The position numbers were made by a program, and so were the translations under genes. Shown piece by piece: positions 18,126 to 27,860 of a DNA stretch of 64,000 bases. The notes under the pieces were generated by a model, which saw only the letters and a program-made list of their open reading frames with translations, ran no database searches and had not been told where the DNA came from. Positions within the stretch are counted from its first letter, which is position 1; each line of letters starts with the position of its first letter. This DNA comes from Nostoc sp. XA010 (lineage in GTDB: Bacteria; Cyanobacteriota; Cyanobacteriia; Cyanobacteriales; Nostocaceae): assembly GCF_020829625.1 (NCBI RefSeq), contig NZ_JAIVFX010000003.1:186001-250000 (forward strand), given 5' to 3'.

Positions 18126-18377
18126 AGATTTAAAGGAGTAACCAGGGATTTTGAATCGAGATGTCTGTTGATCGTGCAAGCTACTAACTGCATCATATAC
18201 AAGTATTCCCAAATACAACTGATTAATAACAAACACGACTTTGTAATTAATCAGTTGTATTTCAATCAAGATGTAATAAGATTTCGCAAAATAGCCGGTC
18301 AAAAAGTTGTATGACTTTTAATGCCGATTAGCTTACTTTGTTGTAAGTGGAGCTGCTTCAGGTATGGGAAGACGTTC

Positions 18378-21218
18378 TTACTTTGTAATTTTTGTATCCC
18401 TTACTAACTTAGTATTTTCACTACCTGAAAGCCAGTAACTTCCAGTACTATCAGAAATTAACTTGGCTCGTTGTTTTGCAGTGTTGGGTAAACCTCGCCC
18501 TGAATCTCCCTTTGTAATTTCTTGCCACCAAGGAGATTTCATGCTGGTAGCTGGACGAATTAGGGGTTGTCCATTCATGACTTTGTACAGCAAGGATTGC
18601 AAAATCATACTGTTGGTGCTGCTGGTGAAACCAACTGCCGTTTTACCTGTGGCTTCATAGAAACCTTCATAAAATCCGACTAATGGATTGTATAAGTCAG
18701 TCGTTCCTTGCAGTAACTCTTGACTGTACTTATTTTCTGGAAGCAGGGCATGATACGCAAAAGCGACTGCTGTACTTACCAATCGCCCTTTTGGTACAGT
18801 TTGCCCGTCATCACTTAAGGCCACCCAAGACTCACCCCGCCCAGTAATTGTGCTGTGGACAGTATAAGGTTTACGATCAATTAAGGTGGTGGCTGAGGCT
18901 GTGAGAGTTCCAGTGCGATGGTAACGTTCAGCTTGCGCCTGAAAAATTGGTTCAAAGAGCGATCGCATTTGTGGATCTAGTCCAAACTCCAGTGCATAGA
19001 GTAAGAATGGATTGCTAACTGTGTATTGGTTTTTAGATTTAGTATCCGTGCGACGACGTTGGATTGGAACTTTCACACCCGCTACTGAGGCAGTTTGATA
19101 TTCACCCCCAACAGCAGAACCATCAACATTAAATCCCCATAATTGAAAAGCACGAGCGGCATATTCTTCATAACCCAAGCGGGTTTCAGGATTGACGCGG
19201 GTATGCGATCGCCCATCTTCCTCTTTGGTGGTTGTAGCACTGGAAAGAATACCCTCACGTACCACACGCAAGTATGACCAATCCAGCACAATTTTATCTA
19301 CGGCAGCCGTATACTCTGGATGACAAGTTTTTAAGTTGTAAAGCGCTGCCAGTATTCTGCCTAAATCTAAAGCTGACCAGCCGTTGCCTTCTGGAACTGG
19401 ATTTCCACCATAATCTACTGATTGAAGCGATCTGGTATCATAACCCCGACTCGGCAATTCTCCTCCAAACAATGGTAACTTTGTCAAGGCTGCTAAAAGA
19501 TGTCGGGTGCGCTGGTCAAATTCTTTAGGAGTAATTATATCGAGCGATCGCGCTGCATGGAGTGCTGCGAGATAATCTCCTAAGCCCCAGAGGGTTGCAC
19601 CTTTGAAATCACTACGATCGTCTATCAGCCCACTCTTGGAGTGATAATTCGCTTGAAAGTATCGCCAAGCCGCCTCTGCATAACGCCGTTCAATTACTGA
19701 CAGTGGTCGATCTAATTTGAGGTTAGATGAGGAATTGGGACTATCCACTGGTGGAATGGGTGCAACAGCCACTTCTGTAGGTTTAGAAGTATCCGCAGGG
19801 GTTGGGGTAGGAGTTGTAACAGGAGAATTCGGTTGATTTGCGGTAGGAGTTGTAACAGTAGAATCTGGTTGATTTGAGGCTGTTGCAGGAGAAGCATTTT
19901 CGCTGGGCTTGCCAGTAGATACAGTTACAGAACTAGAAGCAATTAAAGGGTGATTTCCCTTAGCTTTGTAGTATAAAATCTCCAAAATTAGCCCATTAGT
20001 ATTACCTGTCAAAGCTTTATTGGGTTGTTTTGATTCTTCATAGATACCAGCATAGTAACCACTATCATCAGGACTGCGGAGATCCTTGACAGCATCAAAA
20101 ACTTTTTGAGCATAAGCATTATCTGGAAAAAGATAGCGCCAACCAAAAGCAGCTTTGGTGCTGATGCTGCGAAACTGGGGATAAGGTTGATTGGCATCGG
20201 TGATTGTAGCCCAGTTTGCACCGTTAGCGTAGACGGTATTGTAGAGAAAATAAGGTGCTTGATCAATATTATCTTCTGTGACAGCAGTCAACTGCCCCGT
20301 GGTATCATAACGCCGTTTTTGCACATCTAAAACCCTGGCAGCAAAATCAGCTAACTCACCTTGCAAGCCAAACTCAATCCCATCAAGGATATAAGATTCA
20401 CTAACAACGTAATTATTAGCGTTGGTGCTTTGAAAGTCACGGGTATCAACGGGAATTTGGACACCGTTAATTTCAACTAACTTGAACGGCTCAAAAGTAA
20501 TAGCTTTTGGTGCAGAGAAACCCCAAAGTTGATAACCCCTTGCGCCATATTCTTCGTAGCCGAGCCGTCCTTCTTGCACCAATAATGTTGTGTTGTCTGG
20601 GAGAACAGTAGCGCCAAAAAGTTGTCCATCTTTGAGCGATCGCCCTACCTGCCACTTTGCTACAATTCCTTTTAGCCAGTCATTATATTGAGGGTGACAG
20701 GTGCGGATAACATCAAATGCAGCAAGTATTCGCCCGACATCCAAAGCAGACCAACCAAGACCTCGCTCGAGTGGGTTATTGCCATAATCAACCATTTGTG
20801 CATTGGCTGCGTTATAGACTTTATTAGGCAAAGTATCTTCAAATAACTTTAAGCTGTTGAGAGTTGTCAAAAACTTGTTGAGGCGTGAATCAAAATCTGC
20901 TTGGTCAGTAAGATTTAACCAGCGTGCAGCATTCAACGCCATCAGGTAATTCCCCATATCCCAGAGTGTACCAGAAGGATAACCGCCAGTAGAATTAGTA
21001 AATCCCGTTGCTGGCTGATAATTTTTGACAAAATACTGCCAAGCAGCACGAGCATAAGTTTGTTCTTCAGGAGTAAGCGGGGCTGTAATATTGCTACAGC
21101 TACTGGAATTTTGGGATAAAACTGGTGTCGGGATATAAAACAACAATTGCAGAAATGTCCCAATTAGGAACAATGCAATCCATCTCAACAGCTTTTGTTG
21201 ACGGGGTTTGGATATCAT
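18378..21218 (-). CDS. Secreted protein with two DUF3131 domains
   Basis: 946 aa with a signal peptide (RWIALFLIGTFLQLLFYIP at about 12-30, cleavage near VLSQ). First DUF3131 domain about residues 50-427, then a Pro/Thr/Ser-rich linker (about 430-510, with repeats of NQPNSPVTTPT type), then a second domain about 515-905 and a short tail. Shared block motifs in both copies: LGYEEY, YTxxxxxTGxGxSWxxL-like segments, STKAAF/STAVAF. It lies upstream of the GH26 remnant, the single-domain DUF3131 gene and cesA on the same strand, consistent with one operon for making or trimming an extracellular beta-glucan in the periplasm. Enzymatic activity is inferred from context only. Confidence 0.85.
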   Translation of the reverse strand: MISKPRQQKLLRWIALFLIGTFLQLLFYIPTPVLSQNSSSCSNITAPLTPEEQTYARAAWQYFVKNYQPATGFTNSTGGYPSGTLWDMGNYLMALNAARWLNLTDQADFDSRLNKFLTTLNSLKLFEDTLPNKVYNAANAQMVDYGNNPLERGLGWSALDVGRILAAFDVIRTCHPQYNDWLKGIVAKWQVGRSLKDGQLFGATVLPDNTTLLVQEGRLGYEEYGARGYQLWGFSAPKAITFEPFKLVEINGVQIPVDTRDFQSTNANNYVVSESYILDGIEFGLQGELADFAARVLDVQKRRYDTTGQLTAVTEDNIDQAPYFLYNTVYANGANWATITDANQPYPQFRSISTKAAFGWRYLFPDNAYAQKVFDAVKDLRSPDDSGYYAGIYEESKQPNKALTGNTNGLILEILYYKAKGNHPLIASSSVTVSTGKPSENASPATASNQPDSTVTTPTANQPNSPVTTPTPTPADTSKPTEVAVAPIPPVDSPNSSSNLKLDRPLSVIERRYAEAAWRYFQANYHSKSGLIDDRSDFKGATLWGLGDYLAALHAARSLDIITPKEFDQRTRHLLAALTKLPLFGGELPSRGYDTRSLQSVDYGGNPVPEGNGWSALDLGRILAALYNLKTCHPEYTAAVDKIVLDWSYLRVVREGILSSATTTKEEDGRSHTRVNPETRLGYEEYAARAFQLWGFNVDGSAVGGEYQTASVAGVKVPIQRRRTDTKSKNQYTVSNPFLLYALEFGLDPQMRSLFEPIFQAQAERYHRTGTLTASATTLIDRKPYTVHSTITGRGESWVALSDDGQTVPKGRLVSTAVAFAYHALLPENKYSQELLQGTTDLYNPLVGFYEGFYEATGKTAVGFTSSTNSMILQSLLYKVMNGQPLIRPATSMKSPWWQEITKGDSGRGLPNTAKQRAKLISDSTGSYWLSGSENTKLVRDTKITK

Positions 21219-21772
21219 AATGCAAAGAAGGAGTTAGGAGCGTCATAAGTGACAAATTTTTCGTTTTTGTCAGTATAATCACGCACTAACCAGTGAAATT
21301 CTTGCGCCGCTTTGATCCGATATTCCGTTGGATGGGTATGCTTGAGCAGTACTGCGAAGTAGGTGACGAGTGCGAACACAAAATTTTCCGGATCTAAGAA
21401 AATTGCAAACTCAGTCTAACCAAAGAAATAAAAAATTGACAAAAAAATGCTTAGGATGTTATTTTATTCACGTATTGAAACTCCAAAACCCTCAAAAATT
21501 TCTAAAGAGCGAATCGCAATACACTCGACTGATGCGATCGCTCTGTTGTGATATCCCTCTTCTGCCACTCTCCAAGAAATTTTGCCATTTCTGAATTCTA
21601 GAGCTTTTGTATACGAAGCGATGGCTTTGCCCGGCGCAGGCATCGCAAAATTTTTTCTAATAAATACAACAACCAAGTTTTTGTAATAGGATAGCCTGTA
21701 TTGGTTGATTGATAAAGCTTCTAGAGATTTCCCTCCCCGCTAGTGACAGAAGAGGGATATCAAAAGACACAA
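21219..21772. other. Intergenic region holding a 214 bp inverted-repeat element
   Basis: 554 bp without a credible gene. It contains a GCGATGGCTTTGCC/GGCGCAGGCATCGC palindromic stretch at 21618-21646 and the inverted-repeat element listed separately. Confidence 0.6.
21549..21762. mobile_element. 214 bp element bounded by 21 bp inverted repeats
   Basis: Left end 21549-21569 and right end 21742-21762 are inverted repeats matching at 20 of 21 positions; the shared core is CAGAAGAGGGATATC. The interior has no transposase. This could be a MITE or an IS remnant. No clear target duplication flanks it. It ends 11 bp from the stop codon of the beta-helix pseudogene. Confidence 0.55.
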
Positions 21773-22579
21773 CTAAATAGTGATAAAAGTGGAAGGTTGA
21801 GCCGAAAGTATACTTGCAGTGACATTATCCAACTTCGCCAATACTTGATTGTCAGAACTATCCATAATGAAGGTTTGACTTCCTTGTTGCTGTATCAACA
21901 ATTGACCGAACTTGAGACTACCTGACAACGCAAGCTTATCCTTACCTATTTCAAAGTCAGTAATGGAGTCGGTGCCCTCACCTAAAGCCAACACAAAGGT
22001 GTCAGCGCCATAACCCCCTGTAAGTACATCTTTGCCTGCCCCCCCATAAAGCCAGTCATTGCCTGCGCCCCCTAATAGTTGGTCATTGCCGATACCACCA
22101 AATAGCGTATCGTTTCCGTCGCCTCCGGAAAGTTGGTCATTTCCTAGATTACCTACGATAGTGTCTTGACCCCCCAACCCATAAATCTTGTTGGCTGGGG
22201 CATTGCCTTTTAGGTACTCAGAGCTATTAGTGCCATTAAGAAGAGAAATTTTGTTAGTAATAGAAGTCTTATTGGTCGCGGCTTCGTATACACCAGCATC
22301 AATCAATACACTGCCGATGCCATCGCCATCTAGGGGAGTATTCTTAGTGATGCTATTGAAGGCATTGGAACCAGCATCGATGGCAGGACTTCCAGGTTTG
22401 AGCCTAAAGTCATGATTCACCGCATCAACGAACAATGGGTCAATGCCTACAATGTTGTTTTTGCCTGTTCCTTTGAATGCCCCATTGCAAGCAAGATTAT
22501 TATTGAATGAAATATTGCTGGAGTTATGTATTGAGGTGACTGAGTTCCCAGTTTTGGAATAAAAGATGTTGCGATCCAT
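21773..22579 (-). pseudogene. C-terminal part of beta-helix/RTX protein (frame-shifted fragment)
   Basis: 268 codons. Residues 1-100 are the last coils of a right-handed parallel beta-helix (NNIVGIDPLFVDAVNHDFRLKPGSPAIDAG), followed by RTX-type calcium-binding nonapeptides (GLGGQDTIVGNLGNDQLSGG and further GGxGNDxLxG units) and a C-terminal region (ADTFVLALGEGTDSITDFEIGKDKL) typical of type I-secreted proteins. Its beginning overlaps the 22524-23258 frame by 56 bp. Comparison with the neighbouring paralog shows that about 85 residues between WVNG and NIFYSKTG are missing at the junction. The two pieces were once one secreted protein. Confidence 0.8.
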
Positions 22580-23258
22580 TGACCCAAGCCACTAACTGTT
22601 TGTTATCAAACGATTTGTTGCCTCGAACAATTATCCGGTAGTCTTTAATATTGTTATCAAAGTTCCACAACTCTAGAAAAGTAATACCCTGACAGCCAAA
22701 GGGTGAGTACCAAGCATTGCCAGATACTACATTATTTTCAACCACAATATAGTCAGCTTGATTTGCTGAAATTCCTCCACCAGGGAAGTTGGTTACGGTA
22801 TTGTTTCTGATAATTACGTGGTGCGAACGCTTGTTTGTCCCTTTGATATAACTAACTGTAATCCCGTTCCCGGAAGTGGCCGGGTTATTTGTATTTTCTT
22901 TTTGCTCAAGTGCGTACTCTAAGGTAATCTCATCCCTTGCGCCAATGAGTGTCAGTCCCTCAATTACTATATAAGACGAACCTGTAATTGATACTGCATT
23001 CCAATTATTTTTGTGAGCTTCCAATATTGGTTTATGCCCAGGGCAGGCAGCGAACGTGATTGGCGCAGTAGCACTTCCATGCTTATCTGTAATACTCAGA
23101 ATGCTAGTGTACTTGTTCGTGTATATACCATCCATTATATAGACGGTATCACCTGCAACTACTAAGTCTACTGCTTTTTGAAGTGTGCGGAATGCTGCTG
23201 CTTCACTCGCACCATCAGCTTTATCATTACCTATTCCAGAAACATAATACAAAGTCAT
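22524..23258 (-). pseudogene. N-terminal part of parallel beta-helix protein (frame-shifted fragment)
   Basis: 244 codons from ATG 23258. Begins YYVSGIGNDKADG, then beta-helix coils with NxxxxN ladders (SHHVIIRNNTVTNFPGGGI, ADYIVVENNVVSGNAWY). No N-terminal signal peptide, as expected for RTX/type I substrates. It is about 60 percent identical by eye to the first 220 residues of the gene at 23294-24466. After WVNGS the frame leaves the family and reads out of frame into the second fragment, so the last about 20 residues are not genuine. Confidence 0.8.
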
Positions 23259-23293
23259 TTGTTTTTAAGGGAGTAAGAATACTGTTGTACTCC

Positions 23294-24466
23294 CTAATCA
23301 ATAATTCCTAGTGCTACTCCTCCAACAATTGCAGGGCTATTAGCTTTTAAACTAAAATCACCACTCCAAGGGCTTGTGAATAGCGGGTTAAGTCCAGTGA
23401 TGTTATCAACGGCTTCATTTTTAGGTGTGATACCGTTATAAAAAAGATTGCCTTCAATTTCAAATCCAGTGGAATTCCAAGTACCAACTAGTGGCTGTCC
23501 ACCTTTCCCAAAAAGAATATTCCCTTCAGCATTAGTATCATCAGAACCACTGATAACAAGTTCGGGCATTTTGATAACTTGTCCATTTTGATAAAGAGTG
23601 TTGTTTAGTACATCAACCTCACTATCAGCTTTGAAAATTTGAATACCTGAACCCCCATTCTTGTAAACTAAATTGTCTTCAATCAAGATTCCACCATCGT
23701 ACTTGTTAGCCTTGGAATCACTACCTGTATAGCCACGGTCAATCATTATTCCGTGTCCTTCTGTAATCTTCCCCACGTTAACCCAAGGAACCAATTGTTT
23801 GTTATCAAAAACAGTATTATTTTTGATAACTACCTTAGTCTCAGTATTGTTGTCGGAATCCCACAGGTGCAGCATCGATATACCTTGGGTTCCAAAGGGG
23901 GAATACCAGCCATTTCCAGAGACAGTGTTATTTTCTATATTGATATAGTCTGATTCAATTGCTGATATACCACTCCCAGGAAACTTACTCACATTATTAC
24001 CATCAATTGTGATGTGATGTGATCTATCCTTGCTTCCGTCTACATTGCGGTAGGTAATATTAATCCCATTCCCAGAAGTAGCGGGATTATTCAAGTTTGT
24101 TTTTTCGCTTAATGCCTGAGATAGTGTGATTTTATCTCGCGCACCTTTTAAAGTCAGCCCTTCAATCTCAATATAAGATGAGCCGGTAATAGCGATCGCA
24201 TTCCAGTTATGACTACCTGCCGCTAAAACTGGTTTATGTCCTTCTAGCGCTTTAAAGACAATCGGCTTATCTGCTGTACCATTTTTATTATCAAGGCTAA
24301 GGATGTTTGGGTACTTGTTAGTGTAAGTACCATTCATGACGTAGACGGTATCACCTGCCTGCACCAAGTCTCCAGCTTTTTGGAGGGTGCCAAATGCAGC
24401 TCCTTCCTTCAAGCCATTATTTTTATCATTGCCTGTTCCAGAAACGTAGTATGTTTTGCCAGCCAT
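23294..24466 (-). CDS. Parallel beta-helix (pectate-lyase-like) repeat protein
   Basis: About 390 aa from the ATG at 24466; a start at 24517 is possible but the paralog begins at the same conserved YYVSGxGNDK block, and GGAG lies just upstream of 24466. Right-handed beta-helix coils run throughout (ITIDGNNVSKFPGSGI, INIENNTVSGNGWY, VVIKNNTVFDNKQL, ILIEDNLVYKNGGSGI). There is no signal peptide. It ends right after NSPAIVGG, where the neighbour continues into an RTX domain, so this copy lacks the C-terminal secretion/calcium-binding part. It is a tandem duplicate of the gene at 21773-23258, 35 bp apart. Role unknown; beta-helix RTX proteins usually act on or bind polysaccharides outside the cell. 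Confidence 0.8.
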   Translation of the reverse strand: MAGKTYYVSGTGNDKNNGLKEGAAFGTLQKAGDLVQAGDTVYVMNGTYTNKYPNILSLDNKNGTADKPIVFKALEGHKPVLAAGSHNWNAIAITGSSYIEIEGLTLKGARDKITLSQALSEKTNLNNPATSGNGINITYRNVDGSKDRSHHITIDGNNVSKFPGSGISAIESDYINIENNTVSGNGWYSPFGTQGISMLHLWDSDNNTETKVVIKNNTVFDNKQLVPWVNVGKITEGHGIMIDRGYTGSDSKANKYDGGILIEDNLVYKNGGSGIQIFKADSEVDVLNNTLYQNGQVIKMPELVISGSDDTNAEGNILFGKGGQPLVGTWNSTGFEIEGNLFYNGITPKNEAVDNITGLNPLFTSPWSGDFSLKANSPAIVGGVALGIID

Positions 24467-24517
24467 GAGATTAACTCCGAATATTTGTAAAGTGAATTGG
24501 TAGTACGTTCTCAGCAA

Positions 24518-25182
24518 TAAACTATGTTGCTAAGTAGTTATTTGAATGGATGATTTATCTAGTTTTTAAGACAGTCGCAGTTGTGCGATGGCGTACCCGT
24601 CCGCCGTAGGCGATCGCGACTTAGAATCGCATCGTTTGTAGAAAACTGTTATAAAAATGAAAATTTTTATCCTATTAACCTTTGATGGTTAAAGTAGGGA
24701 TGTCGATACCGTCAATCGTTAGTGTTTAATTGAAAGTGATCGGACAATTTGCACGCAGACAAGGCAGCGCAAAGCCGGAGACTTTTCCTGTCATCTCTGC
24801 GCTTGTTGAGCGTTCAAAGTTGAATTGGTTGAAACTTTAGTAGGTTTACCCCTTAACTTAAGGGAACTAATGTAACAACTTAGTCGAACCTGTTGTAAGC
24901 GGTGTAACTGAGCCTGGTGAACTCATGTATTAAAACTAACCTTTACACAAGGGATATAAATCAGTAAATATTCTGAATGTAGTTATTTTTTTTACAACAA
25001 AGGCAAAAATTTTATGGAGATGTCGTGGTGGAGTCCTGTTAATTTCCAGAGTGATATGGGAGTGGAGAGGGTTTTGTGCAAGGATTTGATGAAGTTTATC
25101 TAAAAATTTTTAAAGAAGCGATGCTTCCCGCAATGTAGGACACAAAGAAAGAAATAAGAAGCCAAGAAAATTTGGCGTAGCC
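24518..25182. other. Gene-poor region
   Basis: About 665 bp with no convincing coding sequence. It contains a GTCGC...GCGAC palindromic HIP1 cluster near 24565-24625, the perfect palindrome CCCTTAACTTAAGGG at 24850-24864, and several stretches with possible secondary structure (24740-24935) that I could not assign to a known RNA family. Confidence 0.45.
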
Positions 25183-25520
25183 TCACAAAGAAATGGTATG
25201 AGAATTCGCCAGTGGTGCTTGGACAAAGAAATCAATCACAGACCGACCTTGACGGCGACAAGTCTGCACCACCGTCAACAAATTAGTAGTGTGTTGAAAC
25301 CGCTCCATTGAACGGGAACCACCACTAACCTTACGTTTGTTTTGTCATAGCCAGTCCGTTGTGAGCGTTCGGCTTGATTATTATCAGGAGGGACTTCAGG
25401 GTAGTCAAGAAAATACCACCATTGAGAAGCTTTATCACGCAAAGAACGTAAAAGGTGGCTAGGTGTATCCTTGTTTGTAGGGAAGGGATTGGAGGCTAGG
25501 TCTCTATTAAACTCAACTGA
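25183..25520 (-). pseudogene. IS66-family transposase C-terminal remnant
   Basis: Reading the minus strand from about 25520: ...NPFPTNKDTPSHLLRSLRDK, then YPEVPPDNNQAERS, the conserved PPDNNxAER signature of IS66 transposases, then a frameshift near 25325 and KRKVSGGSRSMERFQHTTNLL, TVVQTCRRQGRSVIDFFVQA, ending at a TGA at 25183-25185. No upstream part of the enzyme remains and no inverted ends are visible, so this is a decayed fragment. It lies immediately before hflX. Confidence 0.8.
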
Positions 25521-25705
25521 GAACCGCTATAGCCTCAAATTAATACCTCCGCGAACTAATCCACGATGCATCCCTCAAAAGAGAGAGATAGGAGCCTAAA
25601 CCCTGTTATAAAATAGACATATAAGGATTCGGGGGACCATTTAACTGGTCATAAACGCCTATAGAAACTATTTTTGGAAATCTCCAAGGTTTAAAGTCCA
25701 GCCAG

Positions 25706-27406
25706 ATGAAGCAACTACAGCGACTGTATCACCAGCGTATACCTGGCGATCGCATCACCACGTCCGAGTTTTCCCAGCGTCTGGCAGCAATAAGTACAGA
25801 AGTCAATCAGCCTGTGTGCGCCTACATCAACCGTCGCGGACAAGTGATTCGCGTCGGGGTAGGTACACCGCGTCAAACACAAATACCACCTCTAGAATTG
25901 CCCCGTTACGGAGCAGAACGACTCAGTGGTATTCGTTGCATCGCCACCCATCTCAAGCCAGAACCGCCAAATGAGGCGGCACTCACGGCTATGGCACTGC
26001 AACGCTTAGATGCCCTAGTAGTGCTAAACATTACTGGAACAGGATTTACACGACGGGGAGGTGGTGCGACTGGGTATGTCAAAGAAGCTTATCTAGCTCA
26101 TCTGATACCCCAAGAGTCTCGCACGCTGATTACTAGTCCTGCTGCTTTCAAAGTAGAAGAGAGCCAAATTCAATCCCCAAGCTGGAGTATATCGCCACCT
26201 CTGGGCTTGGATGATCTGGCAGAACAGGATTTAGTAGACTTGGTAGAAAATCTGGAAGCGGAATTCCAACGCGAATTTGTCGCCCAGGAAGTAGATTCTG
26301 ACCACGATCGCGTGCTAATTGTAGGGCTAATGACCAGTGAGATAACCCCCCTACAATTCCAAGACACCCTAGTGGAATTGGCGCGTTTAGTTGATACAGC
26401 TGGGGGAAATGTATTACAGACAATACGACAAAAGCGATCGCGCATTCATCCCCAGACAGTAGTTGGCGAAGGTAAGGTGCAAGAAATTGCCCTAACTGCC
26501 CAAACACTAGGAGTCAACCTCGTTGTCTTCAACCGTGATCTCTCACCCTCCCAAGTCCGTAACTTAGAAATGCAAATTGGTATCCGGGTGGTTGACCGCA
26601 CCGAAGTAATTTTGGATATCTTTGCCCAACGGGCTCAATCCCGTGCTGGTAAATTACAAGTAGAACTAGCACAGTTAGAATACATGCAGCCGCGACTGGC
26701 TGGTAGAGGTCGCACCATGTCCCGATTGGGTGGTGGTATCGGAACTCGTGGCCCTGGTGAAACCAAACTGGAAACTGAACGCCGTGCCATTGGGCAGCGC
26801 ATTTCTCGACTACAAAAAGAAGTAGACCAGTTGCAGGCACATCGTTCGCGGTTACGACAGCGACGACAGCATGAAGAAGTTCCCTCAGTGGCTTTGGTTG
26901 GATATACCAACGCTGGCAAGTCTACTTTGCTGAATGCTCTCACAAATGCAGAAGTTTATACAGCCGACCAGCTATTTGCCACTCTCGATCCTACTACCCG
27001 CCGCCTGGTAATTCCTCATGGCGAAGCTGATAAACCCCAAGAAATTCTGATTACAGATACAGTAGGGTTCATACACGAATTGCCTGCATCTTTAATGGAT
27101 GCCTTCCGCGCCACTTTGGAGGAAGTCACAGAAGCTGATGCCCTACTACATTTGGTGGATTTGTCTCACCCAGCTTGGTTGCGTCATATTCGCTCAGTTA
27201 GAGAAATCTTGGCGCAAATGCCAATAACTCCTGGCCCAGCGTTAGTTATTTTTAACAAGATTGATCAAGCCAATAGTGAGACACTAGCTTTAGCTAGAGA
27301 AGAATTTCCCCTAGCGGTGTTTATTTCTGCTAGTCAGCGTTTAGGATTAGAAACGTTACGGCAGCGTCTTGCCAAGCTGATTGAATATGCCGTTGACTGT
27401 AGTTAA
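25706..27406 (+). CDS. hflX: GTPase HflX
   Basis: 566 aa. Ribosome-associated GTPase, involved in ribosome recycling or splitting under stress. G1 motif GYTNAGKST at residues 399-407, G3 DTVGFIHELP, G4 NKID, G5 SAS. The preceding glycine-rich HflX region (GRGRTMSRLGGGIGTRGPGETKLETERR) is intact. An extra N-terminal domain of about 180 residues, typical of cyanobacterial HflX, precedes it. The ATG at 25706 is the first canonical start, but the 15 codons upstream (ETIFGNLQGLKSSQ) look like the conserved N-terminus of homologs and start at an ATA (25661). So the real start may be non-canonical. Confidence 0.93.
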   Translation: MKQLQRLYHQRIPGDRITTSEFSQRLAAISTEVNQPVCAYINRRGQVIRVGVGTPRQTQIPPLELPRYGAERLSGIRCIATHLKPEPPNEAALTAMALQRLDALVVLNITGTGFTRRGGGATGYVKEAYLAHLIPQESRTLITSPAAFKVEESQIQSPSWSISPPLGLDDLAEQDLVDLVENLEAEFQREFVAQEVDSDHDRVLIVGLMTSEITPLQFQDTLVELARLVDTAGGNVLQTIRQKRSRIHPQTVVGEGKVQEIALTAQTLGVNLVVFNRDLSPSQVRNLEMQIGIRVVDRTEVILDIFAQRAQSRAGKLQVELAQLEYMQPRLAGRGRTMSRLGGGIGTRGPGETKLETERRAIGQRISRLQKEVDQLQAHRSRLRQRRQHEEVPSVALVGYTNAGKSTLLNALTNAEVYTADQLFATLDPTTRRLVIPHGEADKPQEILITDTVGFIHELPASLMDAFRATLEEVTEADALLHLVDLSHPAWLRHIRSVREILAQMPITPGPALVIFNKIDQANSETLALAREEFPLAVFISASQRLGLETLRQRLAKLIEYAVDCS

Positions 27407-27468
27407 AACTTGAGTTGCGAATTCAGTGCCAACATCTTAGATATTAGTGTTCTAAATTTTTAACTTTG

Positions 27469-27490
27469 GGGAAGGCGATTTCGCCTTCCC
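27469..27490 (+). terminator. Terminator hairpin after hflX
   Basis: Perfect inverted repeat GGGAAGGCGA - TT - TCGCCTTCCC, 62 bp after the hflX stop and followed by TTCTTCGTTT. A stable 10 bp GC-rich stem with a downstream T-rich tract fits a Rho-independent terminator. Confidence 0.75.
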
Positions 27491-27499
27491 TTCTTCGTT

Positions 27500-27860
27500 T
27501 AATCTAAAATCTCCTGCTATGAGTGGAAAACCATCAGCTTTTATTGTGAAGCGAATTACCAATCTTCCATATAAATTAATTGATTAAATAAAAAATTTTG
27601 AAAAATAGAAGCTTAATTAATCGAGCTGATTATACATACTTTAAGTTCAAAGCCTTTTTAAGTGTAAATACTGGAAATACCTAAAAACTTGTTAAAAAAT
27701 ACATTGTTTCTTTCCAGCTTAAAGTTTTAGTTAACCTTAATGCATAACGTAGACAAGCAATGGTTTCTTATGCCAATTTATACATGAGTAATTATCAATA
27801 AAAAAGTTCTCTTAAGACGTTTTAAATGCCTTAAATAGAAAGCAAAGGAGTTTCAAGCAA
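27500..27860. other. AT-rich upstream region of PEP-CTERM gene
   Basis: No gene. Long AT-rich leader with an AAAGGAG sequence at about 27842-27848, 12 bp before the GTG start of the next gene, acting as a probable ribosome-binding site. Confidence 0.5.

Noticed and set aside
21464..21676. 70-codon minus-strand frame
   Set aside because: Runs through a palindromic repeat and the inverted-repeat element; composition not coding-like.
26148..26943. Several long minus-strand frames inside hflX
   Set aside because: Shadow frames of a strongly conserved gene on the other strand.
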